DNA of 12,909 bases from Zopfochytrium polystomum (GCA_025765615.1 JAIVFJ010000721.1:1-12909); one strand, 5' to 3'. Positions 1-8,163 are shown, counted from the first letter of the stretch. Notes: a model not told the origin generated them from the letters alone. Numbers and translations: made by a program.

Positions 1-320
1 CAAAATGTGCTGCAGGAGCCCTCGTCGTTGCCAGCGACAAGGGGGAGGGAGAGAAGGGAGTTGACTATGTAGGGGTTGGAAGGTCGCCAGCAGGTAACTT
101 GCACACAGAAGCACCTGTGATTGTACACGCACCCACCAGGCTGCGTCAGTGCTCCTGCACCAATTCCTCAGAGGATTGTCCCTCTGAATGTTCATTCTTT
201 GTGTTTGAGACCCCTGTTAGACAGATCAGTAGGGATACTTTGTGGACTAGTCAAGTAGTAGGGTTGAAACACCCCCAACTACTCTGTCAATTCTAAGTCA
301 TCAGTGTTCGATCTCCTTCC
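1..320. other. left-edge stretch, no gene recognised
   Basis: Short ORFs exist on both strands, but none has a recognisable domain or a convincing start. If 321-810 is an LTR on the minus strand, this would be the first part of the element's internal region. I could not read a gag or pol motif in it. A weak imperfect inverted repeat (AGTAGT...ACTACT) lies around 250-285. Confidence 0.3.
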
Positions 321-810
321 TGTTGAGTTCGCCCTCAAGCGTATGTAAAGGATTAGAGCCACTGAAGGTGTATGACTCAGTCGATGTGGTGACTGGGATG
401 TTGCAACAGTAGTGACTGGAGTGTTGCGTCTGTCTGTCAATCTACCCTCCCCGATCTACTCAGCGTGTAACCTGGAGCCCCAGAGCACCAGGGTTTCCTC
501 GATATGAGACTGTATCCAGCGCCATTGGGTCCCCTTCAAAGGGTGTGGTTAAGGGGGAAATCAACCATGCATAGTAATAATTGCATAGAAAGAGCAATTA
601 AAGCAATCACTAGCCCAGAAGAAGAGATACCCTCAGATTCTCGTTCTGGACTGAAAGGACTCGTCAGGCTAGAAATTTGCTTAGAGAATAAAGAGAATAA
701 TAAGAAGAATTAAGTTCTAAATTAAGAAACTTGGTTGGCTCACTTCTACCTTGTCCTCACACCTCAGAGCTAAGATTGTTTACCCTCTCAGTCAACTTAA
801 AACCTCAACA
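321..810. repeat. candidate LTR (possibly solo or degenerate)
   Basis: The segment starts TGTTGAG and ends CTCAACA, a perfect 7-bp terminal inverted repeat of the TG...CA kind typical of retrotransposon LTRs. Its 490-bp length fits an LTR, and it contains no credible ORF. The 5-bp flanks (CTTCC at 316-320, CTGTC at 811-815) do not match, so there is no target-site duplication. No second copy lies in the window, and I could not identify a convincing primer-binding site or polypurine tract, so orientation is unknown. A 7-bp terminal match could be chance. This is a hypothesis supported by its position next to another transposon relic. Confidence 0.3.
389..427. repeat. short direct repeat, period 23 bp
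   Basis: Two 16-bp copies of GTGACTGGGATGTTGC / GTGACTGGAGTGTTGC lie at 389-404 and 412-427 and differ at two positions. They fall inside the candidate LTR. No function can be assigned. Confidence 0.5.
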
Positions 811-1015
811 CTGTCTCTGATGTGTTGATGATGTCATAGATCGATCACTCTAGTGTCGTGTGTTCGAGACGTTTGTGTTGCAATGATGGTTTGTTTTTAT
901 ACGGAGTGAGTGTGTTCAGTTGTTGCTCCCCCTGGGGGCTGCCCAGCTGTCCCCTATAGCAGGGTGCCGGAGGCACAGTTGGGAGGAAGAGGCACAGACT
1001 GAGTGGCATCTCTAA

Positions 1016-2844
1016 GTCACAATGCCTGGGAGGCAAAGAGCCAGGAGACGAGAGACTTTCTTTCCATTTAAACCTCTGAGAAAGCAGGCTTTGCAGATCA
1101 TCATCCACATCAAGGATGAATTCAGTGCCAGTGGCAGAGTCCACACACAGACCAACTCATTGCAAACTTTGGTAGCAATCTCCCAACAGGTCGCCACGAG
1201 CTGAAGCAAATCATCACGTCCAATGGCGGCAGGTTCAGAAATCCTCCTGCTTTTTCCACCATACTCAAAGGTTGGAGTCCATGCAGTCGCCATAATGGTT
1301 TTCCGCAGATCTTTCGACAATTCTGAAAGGGTATGGCCAAGCACTCAGCACCAGGTTCTTGCGTGCTTACAAGTTCTGATTGGCGAAGAATCAGGCCCAG
1401 TGCGAAATGTGATAAAGGGATGATTAAATGGATGAGGGATAGACGAGAAGGATTTTGACACAATTGCTGCTTTACATCTCAATTGGGAATGAAAGCTTGA
1501 TACACTCAAAAGCGCCTAGGAGGTCGTTTGTCGAAATCTCCAGGAATTTCTTAAGTACTGCGTGGTTTCCTTCGATTCGCAGTGTGAATAATTGCGTGGT
1601 TTCCTTCGATTCGCAATGTGACAGTGTGCCCAAAATGAAGGTGTGCCTCTGTCCAAACGTCCACGAAGCGCACTTTCAGCAAAGGGAACTGCGGCAGGCC
1701 ATTTTTCGCCATGTGATTGGCAAAAGCATGTCTATGACAAGTTATATTCAACATCAGTTTTGCAGCGACAAAGATGTGCCCATTCCTTCATAAATGTGTT
1801 GAAGTCTTCTTTTTTTCGGATATAATGGGCTTGACTTTGGCGACGATGTTTTCTCAATATGCCACCAGCAGAGTAAATGAGAAGCAGTCGGGAAAACTTC
1901 TTCGATTGCATTCGTAAGTGCCAATTCACAGTCCATTATGATCACAGAAGGACTGACACGTTCCATCAAGCCAGCCAAACAGCGAAATGCCCACACATAG
2001 TCCACTTTCTCCTCCCTTGAAATAAATGCAAAGGCAACGTTAAGGGTCTTTCCATTCTCAGAGACCATCAATGTTGAGCAATGGAAGGCCAAAGCAGTTA
2101 GTTTTATAGGTGTAATCCATCAATAGCAAGGTCGGTCGAGAACAGAGCTTCTCAATGGAAGTCGTTGGGGCGAAGAAAAGACTTTGCAAGGAACCCAGTC
2201 TCCACAATATGGCTTCGTGAAAAATGTGATATCCATCGCACTGCAATCGTTCCAGAAGTAGCCCCATCAAAGTTTGTCCTCGAAGCTCGTCCAAACGATA
2301 CTTTTGCCGGAGATTGGAGAGGTCTTTTGGTTGAATGAGGACTTCTGGAAAACTCCTCAAGTAGAGGTTGATGAATAGATCGGTTATCCAACCCAGCAGA
2401 GGAATGTGACTTGAAGCGCTCTAGTCCCAATTGTGAAAGTTTGCGGGCAGCTGGCAACGAGAGGAAGCCTTGGTCAGAGCATGTGTGCGTGTTGTTTGTG
2501 ATGAGGATCTTCCACTGCCTCTGGTGCTCTCCGACCTGAATTTGAAAGCTACATCCAACTTGACGTGAGCTGGTGTTTAGTCGTGGTTTCAGGTCTGATT
2601 CAGATCTACGCAGCGACTCTGGCTGATAGACTCCGCCTTGGACGCACATGAGACAAACACGAGTTGCGCTGCTGTCACGAACATAGACTGCATATCCATG
2701 ATCAAGGGCAAGCGATTTCGCAAACGCTACCGAGGCATCCATTGAATCAAATAGCTGATCGGTCGGGGGTGGTGCACGAGAATCCGCAGGCGCTAGATCG
2801 ACTGATTTGCGAGTGGCGGCACCTTTCAGACGGCTTGTGTTCAT
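1016..2844 (-). pseudogene. degenerate Mutator-like (MULE) transposase with FAR1-type domain
   Basis: This is a relic of a Mutator-superfamily DNA transposase. From ATG 2844 the first frame encodes a FAR1/WRKY-GCM1-type zinc-binding domain: HGYAVYVRDSS, C-x2-C in VCLMCVQGG, GCSFQIQV and a terminal NTHTC. A second frame (about 2375-2060) carries FINLYLRSFPEV, KDLSNLRQKYR and the first catalytic aspartate in LLLMDYTYKTN. A third frame (about 2092-1860) has VAFAFISREEKVDYVWAF, the second aspartate in VIIMDCELALTNAI, and LLCWWHIEK. Further frames hold DFNTFMKEWAHL (near 1800), VDVWTEAHLHFGHT (near 1640) and a duplicated LRIEGNHA block (1559-1621). After about 1460 the matches weaken; SHFALGLILRQSEL near 1390 is the last piece that feels family-like, and the extent to 1016 is a guess. 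At least six frame changes separate the motifs. The shifts have no splice-like boundaries, so this is decay rather than introns. No terminal inverted repeats or 9-bp target duplication were found. Confidence 0.85.
1559..1621. repeat. 34-bp tandem duplication inside the MULE relic
   Basis: Two 29-bp copies beginning TGCGTGGTTTCCTTCGATTC lie at 1559-1587 and 1593-1621, giving a period of 34 bp with one mismatch (CAGTG versus CAATG). On the minus strand both copies can encode LRIEGNHA, the conserved block just after the HFG motif. Because 34 is not a multiple of 3, the second copy is read out of frame. Confidence 0.9.
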
Positions 2845-3968
2845 TGTTTGTGGGTACAGAGTTCATGGGGGAGAAGGGGGTCCCTTTAGCTGTACCCTTT
2901 CTGAAATAAATGTGAGAACAATGGGGAAGAGAAAGTACGGAGTTAGAGAGGAGCAATGAGCAGGTCCATACTGAAGCCCGCATTGAGGGCAATCGGGTGT
3001 TTGCAATTAGTGACAACAAAAAAATAAAAAGTCATACTGGAGATTGCACGTCGGTCCTAGGCTTTGTTAGCACTGTTTCCAGTGATGAAGTTTGCGTTCA
3101 CTTCAAACAGCAGGGGCTGCGGTGCGCGCCGAAGACACCATCGCAAACAGATTGATCGTTCAGCCGCCCGCTCGGCATTCATCCACATCGATTGCGACCA
3201 GTCCCGCCGTCGGCAGGCGGCGATCGTCTCGCCACGGTGAGACTCCGTCTCGATCGATCCAGATCGCTGCACAGGGAGCTGCACATGGAGTCGGTAGGAT
3301 GGGGATGGGAAGGGTGCAGGGGGGGAGAGGAAGTGGGCGGTGGGCCACACCTTTGATGTCCCGGTTTCTTGAAAGTCGAACTCGACGTCTAGCGCAAGCC
3401 GACCCTTGCGCCGATGCTGGAGGAGGGTGTGATTGGGGTGGCGAAGGTGCTTGGTGATGAGTCGGCGGGCAGCAAAGCTGAAGCGGGGATTGCACGGAGT
3501 GGGCGTCGTTGCGATGAGTTTCAACCCTGCCCTCTGCCGTCTCTGCGATTCCACTTTCTCATAGCCGTCGTCACCATGCGCCGCGCTATTGAAGCGCCGC
3601 GCTCCACGTGGGACACACCCACAGAGGAGCTCACTCGTTCAACGCCAGTCGAGATCTTAGAACTGGTTTTGGAAACAGCGCGGCGCAAACTCTTTCTCTT
3701 CACCATTTGAAGGAATGTGCTGTTTCATCCCTCTTCCCACTGGCCTTGCAAGACGTGCAATACTATTTCATCACATTCGTTCAGCGCTCTCCGTCCCCGA
3801 CTCCCTCCTATCGCATCAACTCCATGATTCCGAAAAAGGCCCTACCGACTGCCGAGAACGCTCAAAACTCTGTTGCGAACGGCACGTTGTGCCCGAAATC
3901 CAGTTCCATCACTTCGCGCCCCCTGTTTTCCTGCATTTTTTAATTCCACGCAGCCATTGATCGTGGCG
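2845..3968. other. intergenic, no convincing gene
   Basis: About 1.1 kb separates the transposase relic from the 3' end of the F-box/WD40 gene. The minus-strand ORF 3057-3554 (165 codons) and the plus-strand ORFs 3092-3457 and 3414-3710 are Arg/Pro/Ser-rich, lack recognisable domains, and look like chance ORFs in GC-rich sequence. One short plus-strand stretch (3576-3710) is noted separately. No tRNA or TATA box was recognised. Confidence 0.4.
3576..3710 (+). pseudogene. possible F-box-like fragment (very tentative)
   Basis: A 44-codon reading from ATG 3576 ends with RSTPVEILELVLETARRK. This resembles the first helix of an F-box (LPxEIlxxIl), and the reading then stops at 3708-3710. No second F-box helix or VCkxW motif follows in any frame within the next 250 bases. 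It could be a fragment or pure coincidence. Listed only because nothing else in this stretch is recognisable. Confidence 0.12.
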
Positions 3969-5405
3969 TCACAAAAAGGGAATGGAGGGATGGAAGGAGA
4001 CAAAGGGTGGATTAGCGAATGCGATTGCGAAACGGCAATTCCCCTTTTTACAGACCCCGTTACTGTAATAAATGGCTGAGCCGCACGGCTTGAACGAATA
4101 AAAGTGCCCGGGCGTCGTAGAGAAGCGATAGATCAGGTCGGACTCGGTGTGCAAGATCTCAACAGCGTCCGCGCCGGCCCGCACGCCCCAGTTCCCTTCC
4201 AAATCGGTCGGACTGGCGTCGTGCAGCTCCGCCTGTACCGTCGCGAGCAACGCGCCAGTCCGCAAATCCCACACGCGGACCACGCTGGCGTCCAGCCAGC
4301 TCACGGCGACGCGGTTTCCGCAGCAAACGAGGTTCCCGGGGACGGGCGAGATGGCGATGCGAGGGGGGACGACGACGCGGTCGCATTGCCCGGTTTCCAT
4401 GTTCCAGATCTTGACCGCGGCGCTGGTCTCGAGCGAGACGAGGCGGTCGCCGTTGGCGGCGGCGGCGGCGGCCACGTTCCAGTCGCAGAAGCGGCCGTCG
4501 TCGTTGGGAAAGTCGTGGATGAGGGCGCCGGAGGCGGCGTCCCAGACTTTGGCGTTAGAACCGAAGCAGACGGAGAAGACGAAGGCGCCGTTTCCGACAA
4601 AGCTGACGCGGCGGAGATGCATTTGATGGCCCCGCAGCACCATGGTGCAGCGGCCCGTGGCCGTGTCCCATTTCCGCACCGTCATGTCGACGGAGCCTGT
4701 GAGGACGGCGGTGGCGTCTGCGGAGACGTCGGCGCAAAAGACGCGCTCGTCGTGGCCCTTGAGGGTCGCTACGCAGGTCCAGTCGGACCTACGCATGAGC
4801 CTGGTGTCGCCAGTGCGCATGTGGGCGGCGACGACGAGGTCAGGGTGGACGGCGACGAAGAAGGCGTCGCGGAGCGGGAGCAGGCGGATGACGGGGTTGC
4901 CGCGGCGCCAGCGGCGGTCGATGGCCTGGCGGTGCTTGTAGCGCATTTTCCAGTGGAGGGTCGCAAACTGGAGGTGCTGGGTGGCAGAGGCGAAGGCTGC
5001 GATGTCGACGTCGCTACTGGGACCTCTGGCGGTGGGGGCCGCGGAAGGTAGCGGCGGAGGCGGCGGCGTGGGGGCGCGGCGCGGCATGTTCCAGCGGGCG
5101 AGGAAGAGCGAGCGCCAGAGATCGTCGGCGGCGGTGCGGGTGGACCAGAGCTTGGAGACGCAGGCGAGCCGGCACACGGTTTTGTAGTCCGGGATGTGGG
5201 CAAGAATGCGGTCCGCGATCTCGGCAGGCAGACGCGAGAGAAGGTCGGTAGCGGTTGCATCAGGAGATCTGGGAGGATTGCGATCGCTCTCTTCGTGGTG
5301 GGCGGAAGGTGCGGTCTCGGTGTGGGGCGGGCAGGACGAGGATGAGAAGGAGGAGGAGTTGAGGGTTGGGGGCCGGTGGTGAGGGCGGCGTCGGTTTTTC
5401 CCCAT
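3969..5405 (-). CDS. F-box / WD40-repeat protein
   Basis: A 478-residue single-exon ORF. Residues 1-52 are a basic, Ser/Pro-rich, disordered leader. Residues about 54-101 form an F-box (LLSRLPAEIADRILAHI, then VCRLACVSKLW and DDLWRSLFLARW), which in this family binds Skp1. A proline-rich insert (113-121) and a linker with HWKMRYKHR and RRWRRGN precede WD40 repeats. These are clearest at 207-247 (LKGHDERVFCADVS to RKWD), 252-289 (KVWD), 290-335 (KIWN) and about 340-380 (RVWD), with degenerate blades after that. The likely role is substrate recognition in an SCF ubiquitin ligase, as in the Cdc4/Met30/FBXW class; this is family inference and no target is implied. The last ~25 residues do not look like a WD blade, so an unrecognised 3' intron is possible. 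ATG 5405 is the first ATG in this frame and precedes the F-box at a normal distance. An out-of-frame upstream ATG lies at 5439-5437. Confidence 0.9.
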   Translation of the reverse strand: MGKNRRRPHHRPPTLNSSSFSSSSCPPHTETAPSAHHEESDRNPPRSPDATATDLLSRLPAEIADRILAHIPDYKTVCRLACVSKLWSTRTAADDLWRSLFLARWNMPRRAPTPPPPPLPSAAPTARGPSSDVDIAAFASATQHLQFATLHWKMRYKHRQAIDRRWRRGNPVIRLLPLRDAFFVAVHPDLVVAAHMRTGDTRLMRRSDWTCVATLKGHDERVFCADVSADATAVLTGSVDMTVRKWDTATGRCTMVLRGHQMHLRRVSFVGNGAFVFSVCFGSNAKVWDAASGALIHDFPNDDGRFCDWNVAAAAAANGDRLVSLETSAAVKIWNMETGQCDRVVVPPRIAISPVPGNLVCCGNRVAVSWLDASVVRVWDLRTGALLATVQAELHDASPTDLEGNWGVRAGADAVEILHTESDLIYRFSTTPGHFYSFKPCGSAIYYSNGVCKKGNCRFAIAFANPPFVSFHPSIPFL

Positions 5406-5590
5406 TCTTTCTGCAACCCTGTTTTTTTGTGTGTTGCATGTTTATTGAATACTCCCTGACGATACGCGCACACTTCGTCCTGCGTCAACTTTCCCAAACG
5501 TCCACCTCCTACTCAATCAGGCTCAATCCTTTTGAAGCTTGTGTGTATTGTTTCTCTTTTCGTTTGCATTAATCGTGGTACGAAGGGTAC

Positions 5591-5607
5591 AAAAAAAAAA
5601 AAAAAAA
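5591..5607. repeat. A17 homopolymer tract
   Basis: Seventeen consecutive A on the plus strand (T on the transcribed-sense minus strand). It lies 58-74 bp downstream of the GPI-protein stop codon, probably in the 3' UTR or intergenic spacer. Length in the assembly may be unreliable. Confidence 0.9.
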
Positions 5608-5647
5608 TAAGGAGGGGGGAACAGAAGGAAACAGAAGAAAAAGAAAA

Positions 5648-5661
5648 AGGCCGTCAGGCCT
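5648..5661 (-). terminator. terminator-like hairpin just after the GPI-protein stop codon
   Basis: On the minus strand AGGCC-TGAC-GGCCT forms a 5-bp GC-rich stem with a 4-nt loop. It begins 3 nt after the stop codon (5665-5667) and is followed by TTTTCTTTTTC. It looks like a bacterial intrinsic terminator, although the context is eukaryotic. It may be a chance palindrome or a 3'-UTR structure. Confidence 0.35.
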
Positions 5662-5664
5662 GCC

Positions 5665-6321
5665 TCAAGCGGCAAGCGAAGCGACGACGCCCGCAACGAC
5701 GCCTGCAATCGCCAACAGCGACGCCGCGCTTGACCGGGGCCGTGCGGCCGCGGCCGAGGTCCTGGCCGACGGGGTACCTGCGGGCACGGCGAGGGCGGTT
5801 CCGTTGGCCGAGGCGACGGTGACGACAAAGTGGCCCGTGTCTTTTGCGCAGCTGAGCGGGGTAGCGTTGTCGAGCGTGAGCATCGGGGTGCCAGTGCACG
5901 TTGGGTTCTGGTAGACCTTGAAGGTGGCGGTGGTTCCGCTGATGGTGGCAGAGAAGCCCGAGTCGGTGGCCTTTGAGCCCGAGGTGTAGCAGGTGCCGTC
6001 GGCGCGGACGTAGATGCCGCCGGCGTAGGCGCCGCAGCCAGCCTCGAAGCCCGAGATGCCGACGAAGCTGGTGGTCTTGCCGAAGCGGGTGGCGGCGATC
6101 TGGTCAAAGTTGCCGTCCGCGCAGTCGACGGCGACGTACGGGCCGAGGGCCTGACGCGAGCAGGGGAAGGTTTGGCAGTTGGTCCCGGTTGTGGTGTGAA
6201 AGATCATGCCGAGTGAGGCGTCGGTGCAGGTGGAGTCGGAGTAGGCGTAGAAGTTGGCCGGGCCGGTCGAGGCGGCGGATTGGATGTGGCTGACCAGCGC
6301 GGCGAAAGGTGAGACGCTCAT
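5665..6321 (-). CDS. small cysteine-rich, putative GPI-anchored surface protein
   Basis: A 218-residue intronless ORF. Eight cysteines (32, 49, 54, 67, 96, 111, 142, 158) suggest four disulfides, as in an extracellular protein. Two segments look alike: FYAYSDSTCTDAS...C (24-49) and FKVYQNPTCTGTP...C (134-158), with Cys-Cys spacings of 17 and 16. Sequons are present at N152 (NAT) and N173 (NGT). The C-terminus is an Ala/Ser/Pro-rich spacer followed by SSAASLLAIAGVVAGVVASL, a classic GPI-attachment signal: small residues, then a hydrophobic tail to the end. The N-terminus (MSVSPFAALVSHIQSA) is only a weak signal peptide, with no basic residue and a short hydrophobic run. Start choice: 6321 is the first ATG downstream of the TATA box at 6441-6447, and no ATG lies in the CA-rich leader between them. 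I do not recognise a named family. Confidence 0.75.
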   Translation of the reverse strand: MSVSPFAALVSHIQSAASTGPANFYAYSDSTCTDASLGMIFHTTTGTNCQTFPCSRQALGPYVAVDCADGNFDQIAATRFGKTTSFVGISGFEAGCGAYAGGIYVRADGTCYTSGSKATDSGFSATISGTTATFKVYQNPTCTGTPMLTLDNATPLSCAKDTGHFVVTVASANGTALAVPAGTPSARTSAAAARPRSSAASLLAIAGVVAGVVASLAA

Positions 6322-6352
6322 TATGTTACGTTTGTTCGGTTGGGGGGTAGGG

Positions 6353-6423
6353 GTGTGTGTGTGTGTGTGTGTGAGTGCGAGTGTGAGTGTGAGTGTGAGA
6401 GTGAGTGAGTGTGTAAGTGTGTG
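6353..6423. repeat. GT microsatellite and degenerate GTGAGT repeats
   Basis: (GT)10 at 6353-6373 is followed by imperfect GTGAGT/GTGTGA repeats to about 6423. On the minus strand this becomes a CA/CT-rich 5' leader of the GPI-protein gene. Confidence 0.85.
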
Positions 6424-6440
6424 GAAGTTCGAGGGGTCGC

Positions 6441-6447
6441 TTTTATA
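6441..6447 (-). promoter_or_regulatory. TATA box of the cysteine-rich GPI-protein gene
   Basis: TATAAAA (in context GGATATAAAAGCG) lies 120 bp upstream of ATG 6321 on the minus strand. A start site about 30 bp downstream would give a roughly 90-nt leader made of CACACT/CTCACT repeats with no ATG. This supports the 6321 start. Confidence 0.6.
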
Positions 6448-6730
6448 TCCTGCCCCGACTTATTGCAGTACGGCATTCTTCCTTCTTTCCATTTTCTGTT
6501 TTTCGCTTTTTTTCTTTCAATTTTTCTTTCGCTTTGCGTCATTGTTCACTCAGAATCTCTCTGTCTCTCTCTCTCTCCAGCCCGATGCAACCGCCTTTGC
6601 ACGGTGTCTGTCCCCCAGCGCAGTACCCACATGATATCCAAAAAAGGCGAAAGGGCGAAAACGAGAAAAATTTTTACCACAAACAAGATGACCACATACA
6701 AGAAAGGCAATCGCAATCCTCACATGGAAA

Positions 6731-6733
<3 letters not shown>

Positions 6734-6799
<66 letters not shown>

Positions 6800-6803
6800 T
6801 TTC
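6734..6803. repeat. CT microsatellite
   Basis: An uninterrupted (TC)n run spans 6734-6788 (about 55 bp). It continues as TTGTCTCTCTCTTTCCC to about 6803. A shorter CT-rich run lies at 6556-6578. Confidence 0.95.
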
Positions 6804-7142
6804 CCACTCACCGTTTCTAAATTTCTGGTTCGCACGCGCACTGTTGGAGCAATGCAAAGGACGCTGCTGGTTATCGTCTGATGTTGGGTTTGGCGAATGT
6901 GGGGGTAGTCAAGCGTCTGTACGTCTGAGGCGCAAAGTGAAAAGCGTCCATTTTTGCTCTGGGTGGAAAAGTAATGAGTCTGCGGGCAGTGGGAATGTGA
7001 AAAGGGACGCCTTTGGGGAGTAGGAAAAAAAAACCAGAGTGCGATTAAGTTTTGTGTTGAACGAAGCAGGTAAAACTTTTCAAAAGTCAACAGAGAGCGA
7101 GCGAGAGTTTTCACACAGCGGGAGAAAAAAAAAAAGAATAAA

Positions 7143-7160
7143 AAGGCCTACTCAGGCCTT
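7143..7160 (-). terminator. terminator-like hairpin overlapping the MFS stop codon
   Basis: On the minus strand AAGGCCT-GAGT-AGGCCTT forms a perfect 7-bp stem with a 4-nt loop, followed by TTTATTC and an 11-T run. The TGA stop codon (7154-7152) sits at the top of the stem. It is similar in core sequence and placement to the hairpin at 5648-5661. Confidence 0.35.
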
Positions 7161-8163
7161 CCCCGCCACGTTTGCCGGCGGCCTCGCCGGCCCCCTGATC
7201 CGATGGACCCTCACAAACAGCGCGGCCACGAGCACGGCGGCCGGTAACGCCAGCAGCATCCTAAACGCGCTCGCATACGCGACAGTAAACGAATCCAGCA
7301 GCTCCTCCAGCGCCACCGCAGCCTCCGGGATGCTCCCCGTCTCTGCAGCGACGACCACGAGCAGGTTGATGAAGAAGCACCACCGCCAGAGCCCGTTGTC
7401 GGCAAAGCCGCCGCGGACCAGGGGCCCGATGACGATGGCAAGGCCGAACGTGGCGCTCAGCATCCCTTTGTATTTGGAGGAGGGAGTGAGGCTTGATCGA
7501 TTGTCGAAAATTCGGTCTCCCACTCTTTACCTCTGTCGGAAATCGACACGATGTTGATAATGACCAAGACCAGAGAAAAAATGCGCCACCTTTTGGGTTT
7601 GGTTTTGGACGTGAGTGTCTTTGATCGAAAAGAATATTGCTGCGTTGGAAAGGAAAAACACGAAAACTTACCGACGCCGCGATCGGCGACCGACAATCAG
7701 CATAATCATCGAATTGGCGGCGCTGCATATGGCCGAGCCAATCTCAAAGACCACGATCGCAAACCCAAGACCCAATTTCGGCCAAAAATGTCCGACAGCC
7801 GACCGTAACTTGGACAGCCCAGCCAAAAAACACGACCGAACCCAAAAACTACAAAACAAAACATCAAAAAAAAAAAGAAAAAGAACACTCACAGCAACGA
7901 AAAGACGTGGCCGTCATGAGGTACGCGGACCCGACCCACGAGATCAGCTCCTGCTTCCAAAGGTCCGCAACGACGACGCGCAGGATGGTCGACACAATGG
8001 TGTGGTCCAGCGCCGCCAGCAGGATCGCGAGGAACAGCGCAGCAAAGGCCTCCACCCGTGTCAGTTTTACTTCGGCGTTGTCGTGGTCGTCGGGCACCGG
8101 CTCGCTCTTTGGTGTAAAATGCCAGTGATAAGCAATTTGGAATCTCTTCACACAACCATGCAT
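7152..8163 (-). pseudogene. broken MFS transporter (DHA2 / 14-TM drug-efflux type)
   Basis: Exon 1 (8163-7893) encodes a polar N-terminus and TM1 with the DHA2 hallmark AALDHTIVSTIL (the usual proline after IL is R), then SWVGSAYLMTATSF. After a GTGAGT donor, exon 2 (acceptor uncertain, 7848 or later, to 7672) carries motif A, GRLSDIFGRNWVLG, in one frame, but FAIVVFEIGSAICSAANS and MLIVGR in another. One net base is therefore lost near 7764. Exons 3 (7589-7531, IFSLVLVIINIVSISDR) and 4 (7465-7152) join with matching phases via GTAAGT and GTAAAG introns of 82 and 65 nt. The usual GRAIxGVGGGG segment is replaced by GRRSRRRWR, as if by two compensating shifts. Exon 4 reads MLSATFGLAIVIGPLV and WRWCFFINLLVVV, then jumps to SFTVAYASAFRMLLALPAAV, which is like the last TM of this family. 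TM7-13 appear missing. Family members usually have about 500-600 residues. The 8163 start is only the nearest in-frame ATG. Confidence 0.65.

Larger units (their letters stand above)
6322..7151. other. intergenic: promoter of the GPI-protein gene, simple repeats, MFS 3' flank
   Basis: Apart from the TATA box and microsatellites listed separately, I see no gene. The long ORFs here (for example 6409-7023 plus and 6674-7114 minus) exist because CT/GA repeats lack stop codons, and outside the repeats they have no recognisable domain. Confidence 0.55.

Noticed and set aside
296..320. tRNA-like TTCGATC next to the candidate LTR as a primer-binding site
   Set aside because: The bases after the T-loop-like motif are too few and do not pair as a tRNA 3' end, and no TGG match abuts the LTR.
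3057..3554. 165-codon minus-strand ORF
   Set aside because: No domain, promoter or homology recognised; composition is typical of chance ORFs in GC-rich sequence.
4104..5051. 315-codon plus-strand ORF opposite the F-box/WD40 gene
   Set aside because: It is a Gly/Ala/Val-rich antisense reading of GC-rich coding sequence; the minus strand carries clear F-box and WD motifs.
6409..7023. 204-codon plus-strand ORF and similar ORFs through the CT repeat
   Set aside because: They are open because CT/GA repeats contain no stop codons; outside the repeat there is no domain.
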